From Christensenellaceae bacterium (GTDB lineage: Bacteria; Bacillota; Clostridia; Christensenellales; Christensenellaceae): a stretch of DNA of 64,000 bases. The stretch spans positions 1 through 64,000 of the forward strand of contig JAFWWA010000004.1 in NCBI GenBank assembly GCA_017523755.1, given 5' to 3'. A program made the position numbers and the translations under genes. How positions within the stretch are numbered: the stretch's first letter is position 1; each line of letters starts with the position of its first letter. Positions 38,051 to 47,519 of the stretch are shown in pieces. The notes below the pieces were generated by a model, which saw nothing but the letters and a program-made list of their open reading frames with translations, ran no database searches and was not told the DNA's origin.

Positions 38051-39644
38051 GGCACTTGTTAAGAAGCAGCTCAAGGAGCTCTTCAGGGGCTATTTCTATG
38101 ATGCCCGGAAAAACAGGATGAAAACGCCCGGGGAAACCCTGATGCGTTTTTTATGGTTCGCGGCCATAATGGCCTATCTGGGCTACAACTTCTACAATCT
38201 TTCGGGAAGCATGTACGGCGTTTTCATACCTCAGTCGATGGACTGGGTATACTTCTCGCTGATGTCGATGATAGCGTGCGCGCTCGGCACCTTCGGCAGC
38301 GCTTTCAATACCTTCGAAGGGATGTATAAGGCTCAGGACAACGATCTTCTGCTTTCGCTGCCGATACCGGCTTACAGGATCATCCTGTCAAGGCTCACGG
38401 GAGTAGCTTTTCTGAGCCTTCTCTATACGATGGTGGTCTGGCTGCCGGCTGCCGGTCTTTATATCATAAGGAGACCTGCCGGGATAAGTCAGATCGTCAT
38501 GATACTTCTCATGATAGTCATCCTGACTCTTCTCGTTACCGTGATCTCGAGCGCATTCGGCTTCCTTATAGCAGTCATATCGAAAAGGCTGAAGAATCAG
38601 AGCGTCCTGACAGCAGTGATAGCGGTGGTGCTGTTTGCCCTTTATTATTTCGTCGTGATAAGACTTTCGGACAGCTTCGATACCATTTACGAACACTCGG
38701 ACGAGGTGTCTCATTTCCTTTTGAGATTCGGAAATATATTCGTTTTGATAGGAAAGGCTTCAGCAGGGGACGTCAGCTCTTTTATCATACTGACGGTGAT
38801 AGTCATTTTCATGTCAGCCATACTGTTTCTCATACTGCATGGGACCTTCAAGGGCCTTGCCCAGGGCACGGCCTCAAGGAAACGTTCAAAGGCCTTAAGA
38901 TACGGAAAGAAGAGAAGCCCCTTCACGGCCCTTGTCATGAAGGAAACCGGATATTTCTTCAGCGACGCGTCGTATATGCTGGACTGCGGGCTCGGCGTGA
39001 TTATACTTCCGGTGCTCGCGGTGCTCCTTGCCGTATACAGGAAAAGGATACTGGAGCTCATTTATGCGCTTCTTGGAGACCTTCCGGGCCTTGAAGGATA
39101 TGTCGTTGTGATCCTTTCGGCCCTCATATGCCTCGTCATGTCGGGTAACATGATCACGATGCCTTCGGTATCGCTTGAGGGCAGGAGCATATATCTTATA
39201 AGATCATGTCCAGTGGATTCAAAGACCATACTCAACGCAAAGATGCTGTCAGGCATATCCATCAACTCGGTGCCGGTCACCGTCAGCTCCTTAGTGATGG
39301 CGCTGTCACTGAAGCTGGGATTTTTCGGCGTCCTGTCAGTCCTCCTGTTCACGCTTTCCTTCACTGTCTTTATGGGAGTATCGGGGATGGTCATGGGCAT
39401 CAGAAACGCGAACGTGGGCTGGGTCACGAAGGAAGCCGTTTTAAGACAGAACTTCACTGCCTTTTCGGGATTCTTCGTCTATATGATAATTATGACTGCC
39501 GTGGCGGGGCTTTATATCCTTACCGGCGCTGCCGTTCCTGGGCCTGCATATCTTACCGCCTTCTCAGTGCTTATGGTGATAGCATCATTCTTCCTTTCAA
39601 AATGGGTATACGGAAAGGGCAAAGAACTGTTTGAGATGCTGTAA
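38043..39644 (+). CDS. ABC exporter permease subunit
   Basis: A 533-residue membrane protein with about twelve hydrophobic helices in two groups split by a basic loop near residues 280-300 (FKGLAQGTASRKRSKALRYG). It is of the large ABC-2-like exporter type, partner of the ATPase encoded just upstream with an 8-base overlap. Substrate cannot be told. The N-terminus LKALVKKQLKELFRGYFYD and the following soluble stretch are usual for this group. A terminator follows at 39666-39698. Confidence 0.82.
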   Translation: MLKALVKKQLKELFRGYFYDARKNRMKTPGETLMRFLWFAAIMAYLGYNFYNLSGSMYGVFIPQSMDWVYFSLMSMIACALGTFGSAFNTFEGMYKAQDNDLLLSLPIPAYRIILSRLTGVAFLSLLYTMVVWLPAAGLYIIRRPAGISQIVMILLMIVILTLLVTVISSAFGFLIAVISKRLKNQSVLTAVIAVVLFALYYFVVIRLSDSFDTIYEHSDEVSHFLLRFGNIFVLIGKASAGDVSSFIILTVIVIFMSAILFLILHGTFKGLAQGTASRKRSKALRYGKKRSPFTALVMKETGYFFSDASYMLDCGLGVIILPVLAVLLAVYRKRILELIYALLGDLPGLEGYVVVILSALICLVMSGNMITMPSVSLEGRSIYLIRSCPVDSKTILNAKMLSGISINSVPVTVSSLVMALSLKLGFFGVLSVLLFTLSFTVFMGVSGMVMGIRNANVGWVTKEAVLRQNFTAFSGFFVYMIIMTAVAGLYILTGAAVPGPAYLTAFSVLMVIASFFLSKWVYGKGKELFEML

Positions 39645-39665
39645 GATAAGCCTGAATGAGATAAA

Positions 39666-39698
39666 AAAACGGTCAGCTTTTCACATGCTGCCCGTTTT
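39666..39698. terminator. bidirectional terminator
   Basis: AAAACGG-t-CAGC pairs GCTG-c-CCGTTTT around a 9-base loop between the convergent permease and rrf2 genes. The minus strand has a run of seven T after it. Confidence 0.8.
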
Positions 39699-39724
39699 GC
39701 TGTATAAGACTTTGGTAAAGGATA

Positions 39725-40132
39725 TCAGTTTTCCTTCTTCATAAGATCCTTAAGGGTCCTTGAGAAGAAGAAACCGCGGATCATCTCATCGTATTCCTTC
39801 CACATCGGTATCGTACGGCAGAACGATATATTGGGGCACCCTGGTGCTCCCTTTTTAAGACAGGCTACTGGGGCCAGGGTCCCTTCGGTAAGCTCAAGTA
39901 TCTCGCCCAGAGTACATTCTGACGGATCCTTGACGAGCCTGTAGCCGCCGCCTTTGCCGCTTATCCCTTCAAGAAGGCCTCCCGAAACAAGATCCCTTAC
40001 TATGAGCTCAAGGTACTTTTTCGATATCTTCTGGTTCTCTGCAAGGTCTTTAAGAGGCATATAATTGCCGCCGCCGTTCTCGGCAAGCTCGGTCATTATC
40101 CTTAACGCGTAACGTCCTTTTGTGGAGATCAT
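39725..40132 (-). CDS. Rrf2-family transcription regulator (CymR/IscR-like)
   Basis: A 135-residue winged-helix regulator. The N-terminus MISTKGRYALRIM and the helix-turn-helix around LAENQKISKKYLELIVRDL (30-48) and wing GKGGGYRLVKDP (59-70) are typical. Cys91, Cys99 and Cys105 are spaced much like the Fe-S ligands of IscR, so it may hold a cluster. In Bacillota the family member next to sulfur genes is often CymR, which acts with CysK. Here it stands divergent from metY-cysK, so it probably regulates them and itself. Confidence 0.88.
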   Translation of the reverse strand: MISTKGRYALRIMTELAENGGGNYMPLKDLAENQKISKKYLELIVRDLVSGGLLEGISGKGGGYRLVKDPSECTLGEILELTEGTLAPVACLKKGAPGCPNISFCRTIPMWKEYDEMIRGFFFSRTLKDLMKKEN

Positions 40133-40158
40133 ATTTCTCTCTGCTCCTTTTCCCTATT

Positions 40159-40188
40159 ATTATACTATATGATACGGCAATATTTCAA
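40159..40188 (-). promoter_or_regulatory. promoter of the Rrf2 gene
   Basis: On the minus strand TTGAAA (40188-40183), 18-base spacer, TATAAT (40164-40159). The plus strand reads TACTAT over the spacer next to the -10, a half-site also found in the metY promoter. Confidence 0.65.
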
Positions 40189-40258
40189 AAAAATCATTGA
40201 AGCGTATATGGCAGTGTTCATGAAGATCATACGTCGGAAAAAACTTTTTAATTACCTA

Positions 40259-40287
40259 TTGACATACTATGTAAATAGTGTTAAGAT
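40259..40287 (+). promoter_or_regulatory. metY promoter with palindromic operator in its spacer
   Basis: TTGACA (40259-40264), 17-base spacer and TAAGAT (40282-40287). The spacer carries ACTAT-GTAA-ATAGT, a palindrome placed exactly between the two boxes, where a bound Rrf2 protein would block RNA polymerase. The site assignment is inference. Confidence 0.75.
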
Positions 40288-40294
40288 GACATCG

Positions 40295-40318
40295 TTTTAA
40301 GCATGAAGATGCTTAAAA
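40295..40318 (+). promoter_or_regulatory. hairpin at the 5' end of the metY transcript
   Basis: TTTTAAGCAT-GAAG-ATGCTTAAAA is a perfect 10-bp stem beginning at the predicted start point. It has no T tract, so mRNA stabilisation or part of the leader switch is more likely than termination. Confidence 0.65.
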
Positions 40319-40334
40319 GGAAAGAGGAAGAAAG

Positions 40335-40442
40335 ATGTCAGGTATTCTAAGGCGATACGGAAAATGTATGCGAATGTATGGCTCCCGGGCAGGATCGATG
40401 GCCGGTGCTTTGCCATGCATAGATGCAGAGAAAGCTCCGTAA
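40335..40442 (+). CDS. short leader reading frame upstream of metY
   Basis: ATG 40335 follows AGAGGAAGAAAG, a strong binding site, and the frame runs 35 codons to TAA 40440-40442. The predicted peptide is basic and has two Cys (positions 11 and 28) and four Met. It ends 40 bases before the leader terminator. It may be a cysteine- or methionine-sensing leader peptide or a small protein. The support is the binding site and position only. Confidence 0.45.
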   Translation: MSGILRRYGKCMRMYGSRAGSMAGALPCIDAEKAP

Positions 40443-40481
40443 AGCCTTAAAGGATGAGGCGAGACCATCATGAAGGACCTG

Positions 40482-40516
40482 TCCGGGAGATGCTGTATCA
40501 TCCCGGATTTTATTTT
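40482..40516 (+). terminator. attenuator in the metY leader
   Basis: TCCGGGA (40482-40488) pairs TCCCGGA (40501-40507), with an inner GATG/CATC alternative, followed by TTTTATTTT. It lies within the transcript, between the leader reading frame and metY. Confidence 0.65.
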
Positions 40517-40578
40517 GCACGGAATATGAGATAAGAAGGCCTTAAGGAAGGCTGTATAAAGATTTAAGGAGACAAAAA

Positions 40579-41859
40579 ATGAGCAATTACAGATTTGAGA
40601 CGCTTCAGCTTCACGTAGGACAGGAACAGGCAGACCCGGCAACAGATTCAAGGGCGGTGCCTATATATCAGACGACTTCATACGTATTCCATAACAGTGA
40701 GCATGCAGCTGCAAGGTTCGGCCTTACGGATGCCGGAAACATTTACGGAAGGCTCAACAACAGCACGCAGGATGTGCTTGAAAAAAGGATAGCGGCGCTC
40801 GAGGGTGGTACGGCAGGACTCGCCCTGGCTTCGGGAGCTGCGGCGATAGCGTATACGATAGAAGCCCTGGCGTTCGGGGGCGGCCATATAGTGGCGCAGA
40901 AGACGATATACGGAGGATCGTTCAACCTGCTCGGGAACACGCTCCCGGGATACGGCATAACGGCGACCTTTGTCGACATACACGATCTTGGCGCCGTAGA
41001 AAAAGCCATAAGAGCTGACACCAAGGCGGTATTCATAGAGACGCTTGGAAATCCGAACAGCGACATACCGGATATAGATGCGGTTGCCGGTATAGCCCAC
41101 AGGCACGGGATCCCGCTGGTAGTCGACAATACTTTCGGGACGCCATTTCTTATAAGGCCGATAGAGCACGGGGCAGACATAGTCGTCCATTCAGCCACTA
41201 AATTCATAGGAGGTCACGGGACCACTTTAGGAGGTATCATAGTCGAATCAGGGAAGTTCGACTGGAAGGCCGCAGGAAAATATCCGAACATAGGGGCACC
41301 GAATCCCAGCTATCACGGCGTTACCTTCCAGGACGCAGTACCCGGGGCGGCGTTCGTGACATATATAAGGGCGATACTCTTAAGGGACACCGGAGCATGT
41401 ATATCTCCTTTTAACGCTTTCCTTCTCCTTCAGGGGACGGAGACGCTGTCTCTCAGAGTCGAGAGGCACTCTGAGAACACAAAAAAAGTTATAGAGTATC
41501 TTGTGAACAACCCGAAGGTGAAAAAGGTGTACCATCCTTCCCTCAAGGATCATCCTGACCATGCCCTTTATGAGAAGTATTTCAAAAACGGCGGGGGATC
41601 GATCTTCACCTTCGACATAAAGGGAGGGAAAGAGGAAGCCTGGAGATTCATAGACAGCCTTAAGGTGTTCTCGCTGCTAGCGAACGTTGCCGATGTGAAG
41701 AGCCTTGTCATACATCCGGCTACCACCACCCATTCGCAGCTTACGGATGAAGAGCTTGAAAGCGCCGGGATAGGGCAGGGTACCATAAGGCTCTCAATAG
41801 GGACGGAGCATATTGACGATATAATTGAAGATCTGGACCAGGCGTTCTCAGCGATATGA
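40579..41859 (+). CDS. metY: O-acetylhomoserine sulfhydrylase
   Basis: A 426-residue Cys/Met-metabolism PLP enzyme. [27 protein letters not shown] at the N-terminus (read in parts), [17 protein letters not shown], and the PLP lysine in [11 protein letters not shown] (about 208-218) are characteristic of the long MetY/OAH branch. It makes homocysteine from O-acetylhomoserine and sulfide. AAGGAGAC lies before ATG 40579. Control probably acts at the promoter palindrome and the leader attenuator. cysK follows after 63 bases. Confidence 0.92.
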   Translation: MSNYRFETLQLHVGQEQADPATDSRAVPIYQTTSYVFHNSEHAAARFGLTDAGNIYGRLNNSTQDVLEKRIAALEGGTAGLALASGAAAIAYTIEALAFGGGHIVAQKTIYGGSFNLLGNTLPGYGITATFVDIHDLGAVEKAIRADTKAVFIETLGNPNSDIPDIDAVAGIAHRHGIPLVVDNTFGTPFLIRPIEHGADIVVHSATKFIGGHGTTLGGIIVESGKFDWKAAGKYPNIGAPNPSYHGVTFQDAVPGAAFVTYIRAILLRDTGACISPFNAFLLLQGTETLSLRVERHSENTKKVIEYLVNNPKVKKVYHPSLKDHPDHALYEKYFKNGGGSIFTFDIKGGKEEAWRFIDSLKVFSLLANVADVKSLVIHPATTTHSQLTDEELESAGIGQGTIRLSIGTEHIDDIIEDLDQAFSAI

Positions 41860-41922
41860 GAACAGGTCCATATGCATATGATGTGATATAATCATTTGAG
41901 GAAAGGACACAGGAGATATTAT

Positions 41923-42852
41923 ATGGCAAAGATATACAACGATATAACCGAACTGGTGGGAAAGACCCCAATCGTAAGGATAGGAAACATTGAAAGGGAG
42001 CTTGGGCTGAAGGCACAGGTGCTGATAAAGCTCGAGTACCTTAATCCCGCGGGAAGCGTAAAGGACAGGATCGCAAAGGCGATGATAGAGGATGCCGAGA
42101 AGAAGGGGCTCCTTAAGGAAGGCTCTGTCATAATAGAACCGACATCCGGAAACACGGGCATAGGGCTTGCCGCTATCGCAGCGGCAAGAGGCTACAGGAT
42201 AATACTCACGATGCCTGAGACTATGAGCGTGGAGAGAAGGAATATCCTTAAAAACTACGGGGCGGAGATAGTCCTCACCGAGGGCTCGAAGGGGATGAAA
42301 GGCGCGATCGCAAAGGCGGAGGAGCTTCAAAAGGAGATAGAGGGAAGCTTCATTCCGGGCCAGTTCGTGAATCCCGCGAATCCGAAGATACATAAGGAGA
42401 CTACAGGCCCCGAGATATGGGAAGATCTTGACGGGAAGATAGATATCTTCGTAGCCGGCGTAGGGACCGGAGGAACGATCACCGGTACCGGACAGTATCT
42501 CAAGGAGAAGGACCCGGGCGTCAGGGTGGTCGCTGTAGAACCATCGGATTCCCCCGTACTGTCAGAGGGCAGGTCGGGTCCCCACAAGATCCAGGGCATA
42601 GGAGCCGGATTCGTTCCGGACGTTCTTGATACCAAAGTATATGACGAGGTGTTCCCGGTTGCGGGAGATGACGCCTTTAGGACTGCGAAACTACTTTCAA
42701 GGAAGGAAGGCATATCCGTGGGCATCTCATCGGGAGCCGCGCTCTTCTGCGCTGTCGAGCTGGCTAAGAAAGAAGAGAACAAAGGCAAGGTGATAGTTGC
42801 GCTTCTTCCTGACAGCGGGGACAGATACTATTCGACACCTCTTTTCGAATAA
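41923..42852 (+). CDS. cysK: cysteine synthase (O-acetylserine sulfhydrylase)
   Basis: A 309-residue PLP enzyme of the CysK family. The PLP lysine is in [11 protein letters not shown] (about 38-48), the substrate loop is [12 protein letters not shown] (about 68-79), and [13 protein letters not shown] (about 178) binds the cofactor phosphate. It makes cysteine from O-acetylserine and sulfide. ATG 41923 follows AGGAG; the frame is open nine codons upstream. A TATAAT just before may be an internal promoter. With metY it forms the sulfur-assimilation pair beside the Rrf2 gene; CymR-type regulators are known to need CysK as partner. Confidence 0.93.
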   Translation: MAKIYNDITELVGKTPIVRIGNIERELGLKAQVLIKLEYLNPAGSVKDRIAKAMIEDAEKKGLLKEGSVIIEPTSGNTGIGLAAIAAARGYRIILTMPETMSVERRNILKNYGAEIVLTEGSKGMKGAIAKAEELQKEIEGSFIPGQFVNPANPKIHKETTGPEIWEDLDGKIDIFVAGVGTGGTITGTGQYLKEKDPGVRVVAVEPSDSPVLSEGRSGPHKIQGIGAGFVPDVLDTKVYDEVFPVAGDDAFRTAKLLSRKEGISVGISSGAALFCAVELAKKEENKGKVIVALLPDSGDRYYSTPLFE

Positions 42853-42878
42853 CTGAAAAACAGTTGAAAAAGTCAAAA

Positions 42879-42905
42879 AGAAGCACCCTTATAAAGGATG
42901 CTTCT
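42879..42905. terminator. bidirectional terminator
   Basis: AGAAGCA/TGCTTCT with inner CCTT/AAGG between convergent cysK and the DUF5107 gene. The minus strand has TTTTTGACTTTTT after the stem. Confidence 0.8.
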
Positions 42906-42927
42906 CTTATATCTGTCTTTCTTTGAC

Positions 42928-45900
42928 TTATGAGAAGATGTCAAAATCGCTCGAGAACACCAGGGCGAACAGGTTGTCGCTGTTGATATGCCAGCTTTCC
43001 CTGATCTTTTCCTTTGCTCCGGGTGTCCCTGTGAGGAGGTCTGCAAGCCCCGTCAGATAGAGAGACTGTCCTTTTCTTAAGGTCTTCGGATCGCCTATGA
43101 AAGGTATGAAGAACGGCGTCGTGCCGAAGAATCCGTTATCCTTCACATCTGCCATCGCTTTCCAGTCTCTTAAAGCTCCTATAAGGATATGCTGCGCCTT
43201 TACGGGTTCTCCGAGATGCCTTGCCGCCGCAGCCTGCCATGCCGGGAGCTCGGGCAGATTGCCTTTGCTGAAGTACTCCACGGGAACCTCCGCGACTTTC
43301 CTGAACAGGACTTCCGCGTCATCCTTTTTCCCGCATCTCTCAAGCGCAAGAGCCTCGAGGAACATGAGCGGCACGAGCTTGCTGATGTGCCAGATGCCGC
43401 TTCCGAGGGAATCCGGGAAGACGCGCCCGTCAGCAAATATCCCTGCAGCCTTTTCAGCATCTCCGTCCTTAAGTGTCATAAGGCCTTTTATGACATGGGC
43501 CAGCATGTACTGCTCGGCAGTCGAGTATTCCCCGCCTTCGCAGCTTATGAATTCACGCGAGAGCAGGATATCAAGAGCCCTGTCCGGCATCATGAGCTGG
43601 TTATATGCCTTTGCAAGTTCTTTTATAATGTCTTCCCTGCTGTATTCATGCGACTCGATAAGGGATATCTTCTCCCTCGGGTCTGTGCCCATCCTGTCCA
43701 TCAGAAGAACGGTCTCATGCAGGAGCTCCTCGTCATCGGGACATTCTTCGGTGAGGGCTTTCATTATCTCAAGAGCTTCCTCCTGACGTCCGAGATGGCT
43801 ATAGTAAGCTACGGCGAGATCCCTCCTTGAATGGACGAGGCTGCTGTTGCTGAAGAGCTCAGCAGCTTCCTTATAGTATCTCTTGTCATAGAGGAGGCAG
43901 CCTAAGAGCATACGTGCGTACGGATCATCTTCATCGCTGAAAGCGTCCCTTAAGATCTTTATCTCAAGAGGCCTTACAGGGAAAGTGTTGCCTATCCTTG
44001 CGTTCCTTGCCTTCTTAAGGATCTCATCCCTTCCGTCCTTTCCGTTAAGCTTCATGAAATATGCCAGGGCATAGAGAAGGATGGCGTTCGGATCGTCCTT
44101 CTTATATTCATACAGCTTCGTGAAAAGATCGAGGGCGTCACCGCATCTGCCCATATCCATCAGATCGGACGCTATATCTAGAGAAGTCTGCACCGGGCAG
44201 CTGTTCATGAGCCCGAAGAGATCGCCGGCTCCCGATACCGTTCTCATGAGATGATCCAGGGGATCATTCTCAAGGGTGCGTTCCGCAAGCTCGTCCGCTC
44301 CCTTTATATCTCCCGTCTCCTTTAACGCTATATAGAGCACGGCCTTTGCAAGACTGTTTTTGTTTCCGCGTTCGAGAGCTTCAAGTGCATGCTTTCTGGC
44401 CTTTACGGGATCGCAGTTTTTAAGGTCGAGGACCGCTATCCTGGTAAGGCTCTTCTGCGCGCAGTCGTTTGCCCATGCGGCCTTAAAGTAATAGTCATAA
44501 GCTTCCTTTGTTCTGCCCTGAGCCTCGAGGATCCTCGCGTATGTGTAATACGCCTCTCCGCTCCTGAGCCTCGTATTGAATCTCGTCAGCTTGTCTATGG
44601 CGCGCTTCACATAATGCTCGGCACCGTCAAGGTCATGCCGTGACAGCTCGTATTTTGCCATGCCTAAAAGAGACGGGGCGTGGGAGGGATCTCTCTTCAA
44701 AGCTTCGAGGAAATATGCGTCGGGCTTGATAGTAGGATCCTTGTACTGGAGTACGTGCATTCCGGCAAGATACAGCTCTTCGGTGTCTTTCATATCTGCC
44801 GCTATCGGCATATCCGTTATAGGTTCAGGCATCTTGTACCCGTCCTGGACCTTTTCGGTATATGAAGATATGACATTTTCACCCTCAGCCACCGTGACCT
44901 CCACGAGCTCCGGTATCCCGTCAACTGCAAACGAAAGCGGCCGGACAGGAGAGAGGTCGCATTCCTTTATAAGGACGGTCCCTTTTTCGGATGACATCTT
45001 TATCGTTGCCCCTTTTATCACCTTTGTGGACTGGATATTCAGACAGCCGTTTTCCCTGTCGATCTTAAGGGCAAGATTAAGATCTGCGTAGTCGGGCGTG
45101 CCTATCTTCGTTATGGGATACCAGAACTGTGAGAAGTTCTTGGTCTCATAAGCTTCTATCCATGAGAAATCGGGCTGGTTGTCCGAATATGATCCGGCCA
45201 TGAGCTCGGCATACTGTCCGTCGGTATCGGTGAGTGCGTTCTCCCATGACTTGGCAAGCTGGGTATATCCCCATGACCACATCTTTTTTCCGGGCGAGAG
45301 GTGATGGTCGCCTATATGGACGACACCGCATCTCTTACCGTGGTCATAGCCTCCGAAGAAGTCATAGTCGGAAGCACACGCGAAGTATGATGTGGCGGGG
45401 ACGGTGTTCTTATGCCATGAGATGTCTCTCGGGGGATCCATGTTGATCCCGTTGTAGACCCCGCTGCCGGCTATCGGATACGTGGTCCTTGATTTCAGAT
45501 AGTGGTAATTCACATATGTGACATCCTTCGGGAAGAATATCTGGTAATCCTTGTTTACGGGCACCGCGGCATTCTGCCAGAAAAGGAAGGATTTTTCCGA
45601 GGAAGTCCTGTTGTAGAGTGATACCCTCGTCTCAAGATAAGTCGCGTCGGGTCTCAATATGACGGATACCGTGCCTTTGGTGCGTTCCATTGGCTCATGC
45701 TCGGACAGGATGCATTCGACGCTCCCGTCGGGGTTTTCCCTTATGATGTAATCGACCGGCATGAAGCCCGATGGCCTGTGATGGAAGGGCCAGTTGAACT
45801 CGATGCCTCCTGAGATCCAGCTGCCCAGCGCGCCTATGAGGGCGGGCTTTATGACATGCTGTTTGTAGAAATAATCGTAACCTGTGGATTTATCCAGCGC

Positions 45901-46149
45901 GGAGAATATCTTCCCTCCTATCTCGGGCAGGATCTCGAGCACGACGTAATCGTTTTCCATTACGACCATATCATACTCCCGGTCTTTCCTTTCTGATCTG
46001 TCCGTCTGGGTGACCACCTTGTTGGGGTAGGGATCACCGCTCGTTCCCTGATGGTTCCTGTTTTCAGCGAACATGGGATACTCGATCTTTTTCGCGTCCG
46101 GATACGTTGGGATGGTGACCTTTCTGACACTGATGCTTGCCTTTGTCAT
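42928..46149 (-). CDS. DUF5107 domain protein with C-terminal TPR repeats
   Basis: A 1073-residue cytoplasmic protein. The N-terminal 330 residues match the DUF5107 type (LEILPEIGGKIFSALDKSTGYDYFYKQ in parts, GGIEFNWPFHHRPSGF), which looks like a mutarotase-type beta-sandwich for carbohydrate binding. From about residue 440 it consists of many TPR helix pairs (AEHYVKRAIDKL, AYYTYARILEAQGRTKEAYDYYFKAAW, and so on). No catalytic function is established for the family, but members often occur in glycan-using gut bacteria. It has its own promoter at 46272-46300 and is monocistronic. Confidence 0.85.
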   Translation of the reverse strand: MTKASISVRKVTIPTYPDAKKIEYPMFAENRNHQGTSGDPYPNKVVTQTDRSERKDREYDMVVMENDYVVLEILPEIGGKIFSALDKSTGYDYFYKQHVIKPALIGALGSWISGGIEFNWPFHHRPSGFMPVDYIIRENPDGSVECILSEHEPMERTKGTVSVILRPDATYLETRVSLYNRTSSEKSFLFWQNAAVPVNKDYQIFFPKDVTYVNYHYLKSRTTYPIAGSGVYNGINMDPPRDISWHKNTVPATSYFACASDYDFFGGYDHGKRCGVVHIGDHHLSPGKKMWSWGYTQLAKSWENALTDTDGQYAELMAGSYSDNQPDFSWIEAYETKNFSQFWYPITKIGTPDYADLNLALKIDRENGCLNIQSTKVIKGATIKMSSEKGTVLIKECDLSPVRPLSFAVDGIPELVEVTVAEGENVISSYTEKVQDGYKMPEPITDMPIAADMKDTEELYLAGMHVLQYKDPTIKPDAYFLEALKRDPSHAPSLLGMAKYELSRHDLDGAEHYVKRAIDKLTRFNTRLRSGEAYYTYARILEAQGRTKEAYDYYFKAAWANDCAQKSLTRIAVLDLKNCDPVKARKHALEALERGNKNSLAKAVLYIALKETGDIKGADELAERTLENDPLDHLMRTVSGAGDLFGLMNSCPVQTSLDIASDLMDMGRCGDALDLFTKLYEYKKDDPNAILLYALAYFMKLNGKDGRDEILKKARNARIGNTFPVRPLEIKILRDAFSDEDDPYARMLLGCLLYDKRYYKEAAELFSNSSLVHSRRDLAVAYYSHLGRQEEALEIMKALTEECPDDEELLHETVLLMDRMGTDPREKISLIESHEYSREDIIKELAKAYNQLMMPDRALDILLSREFISCEGGEYSTAEQYMLAHVIKGLMTLKDGDAEKAAGIFADGRVFPDSLGSGIWHISKLVPLMFLEALALERCGKKDDAEVLFRKVAEVPVEYFSKGNLPELPAWQAAAARHLGEPVKAQHILIGALRDWKAMADVKDNGFFGTTPFFIPFIGDPKTLRKGQSLYLTGLADLLTGTPGAKEKIRESWHINSDNLFALVFSSDFDIFS

Positions 46150-46271
46150 GACATATACCTTTCCTTTGATGAATCATCTTCCCGGCCCTTGCTGCCACAT
46201 AGCTCTCTTCAAAAATGAAGCCTCAGGCCGGCCCTTTTTTTGTTAAGTTTTAAATGGATTTTACGTTTTTC

Positions 46272-46300
46272 ATTTTATATTATCCCCCTGTGCTTGTAAA
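46272..46300 (-). promoter_or_regulatory. promoter of the DUF5107 gene
   Basis: On the minus strand TTTACA (46300-46295), 17-base spacer, TAAAAT (46277-46272). A roughly 120-base leader follows, with a CCGGCC/GGCCGG stem and no clear terminator. Confidence 0.6.
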
Positions 46301-46346
46301 TAAGGGCGGGATATAAACATGACCGCGGCAGGAATTTCTTTACGTC

Positions 46347-46374
46347 TTGACCCTTTTTTCATATGTGTTATCCT
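46347..46374 (+). promoter_or_regulatory. candidate promoter of the Nudix gene
   Basis: TTGACC (46347-46352), 16-base spacer, TATCCT (46369-46374), 47 bases before the start codon. Confidence 0.45.
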
Positions 46375-46420
46375 TTTTATGGATGCCTGTTAACAGGGAC
46401 GTCCGGAAAAGGAGCATCAT

Positions 46421-46879
46421 ATGGCGCATAAGACTGAAAACACAGTGCTTACCAACATGTGCATGATATATGACGGGGATATGGTCCTCGTAATGGATGG
46501 GACGAATGAACAGTGGCCCGGGATCACGTTCCCCGGAGGGCATGTGAAGCCTGGAGAGTCCATAACAGGCTCCTGCATAAGGGAAGTCTATGAGGAAACG
46601 GGTCTTAAGGTGAGCGGGCTCAAGCTGTGCGGGCTCAAGCAGTGGACCGATGCAGGTAAGAATTACAGATACATCGTCTTCTTCTTCAAGACTGACAGAT
46701 ATGAGGGTGAGTTAAGGGGATCAAGAGAGGGGAGACCCTTCTGGACAAAAAAAGAAGGTATAAGAGAAATGGATCTGGGAGATGGCTTTGACGCCATGCT
46801 CGACGTGTTTTTCTCAGATTACCTTCAGGAAGATTATTTCCATATGGAAGACGGAAAATGGATAGAGGAGATCCTCTAG
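46421..46879 (+). CDS. Nudix hydrolase (MutT/8-oxo-dGTPase type)
   Basis: A 152-residue protein with the full Nudix box GHVKPGESITGSCIREVYEETGL at 40-62 (read as G-x5-E-x7-REVYEETGL). The N-terminal strand MCMIYDGDMVLVMDG and the C-terminal acidic helix resemble 8-oxo-dGTP diphosphatases, but the family is broad and the substrate is open. GGAGCATCAT precedes ATG 46421. It converges on the next gene with only four bases between stops. Confidence 0.88.
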   Translation: MAHKTENTVLTNMCMIYDGDMVLVMDGTNEQWPGITFPGGHVKPGESITGSCIREVYEETGLKVSGLKLCGLKQWTDAGKNYRYIVFFFKTDRYEGELRGSREGRPFWTKKEGIREMDLGDGFDAMLDVFFSDYLQEDYFHMEDGKWIEEIL

Positions 46880-46883
46880 CTGT

Positions 46884-47519
46884 CTAGTCTTTCTCGAATA
46901 TGACACCGCCGCCTTCGGTCGGGTGATCTATATACCTGACATCCGCTGATGACGTTCTGTATCTTAATATGTTCCTCACGATAAGTATGTCTCCTGCAGC
47001 TCCCGAGATGAGCGCGACGCCGATGAGGAGAAGCATCCAGGAGCCTGTGATAAGCGCTATGACTGCGGGAACGATCCCCGTTACGATAAGAGGCATGAGA
47101 GCGCCTGTGATATACTGTCCCTTTGAAAGGGGAGTCTTGCAGCTGCAGTAGGGTGCGAGATACTCTTTCATGAATCCGAACGATATATCCCTGAAATGAT
47201 CCTCGGCAAAGACCGCCCATGTGGCCCCGTGCACCAGCTCGTGCACTACGGTGAGGATAAGGACCGCGACGGTGAATACTATGATGTCGGTCGTGGTCAT
47301 ATCGAAATCAAAGCCGTTTACCGCGATGAAGAGAGCGCCGAATATGACGGCCGCTATGATAAAAAGGACGAACGAGAATATCGACGCTTTTTTCATGTCT
47401 ATGGTGAGCGGCGTCATTTTATATCCGTCCTGCTCCATCCCTGCCGCAAGATCCTCAAAGATCCCGAGCCTTCTTATCTCATCCTCAGTGAGTTTTCTTT
47501 CCTTATCTTTTCCGGTCAT
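46884..47519 (-). CDS. DUF3267 membrane protein with HExxH motif
   Basis: A 211-residue protein with four or five membrane helices. Residues 93-97 are HELVH inside a hydrophobic segment (LTVVHELVHGATW), the metalloprotease-like motif that defines DUF3267. A cytoplasmic N-terminal domain of about 45 residues precedes it. Zinc protease activity has not been shown for this family to my knowledge. AAGGAG lies before ATG 47519. It is divergent from the aldo/keto reductase gene, with 187 bases between. Confidence 0.82.
   Translation of the reverse strand: MTGKDKERKLTEDEIRRLGIFEDLAAGMEQDGYKMTPLTIDMKKASIFSFVLFIIAAVIFGALFIAVNGFDFDMTTTDIIVFTVAVLILTVVHELVHGATWAVFAEDHFRDISFGFMKEYLAPYCSCKTPLSKGQYITGALMPLIVTGIVPAVIALITGSWMLLLIGVALISGAAGDILIVRNILRYRTSSADVRYIDHPTEGGGVIFEKD

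Noticed and set aside
40320-40578. SAM-I (S-box) or another sulfur riboswitch before metY
   Set aside because: I cannot find the conserved core segments or the kink-turn; only a short reading frame and a terminator are visible.
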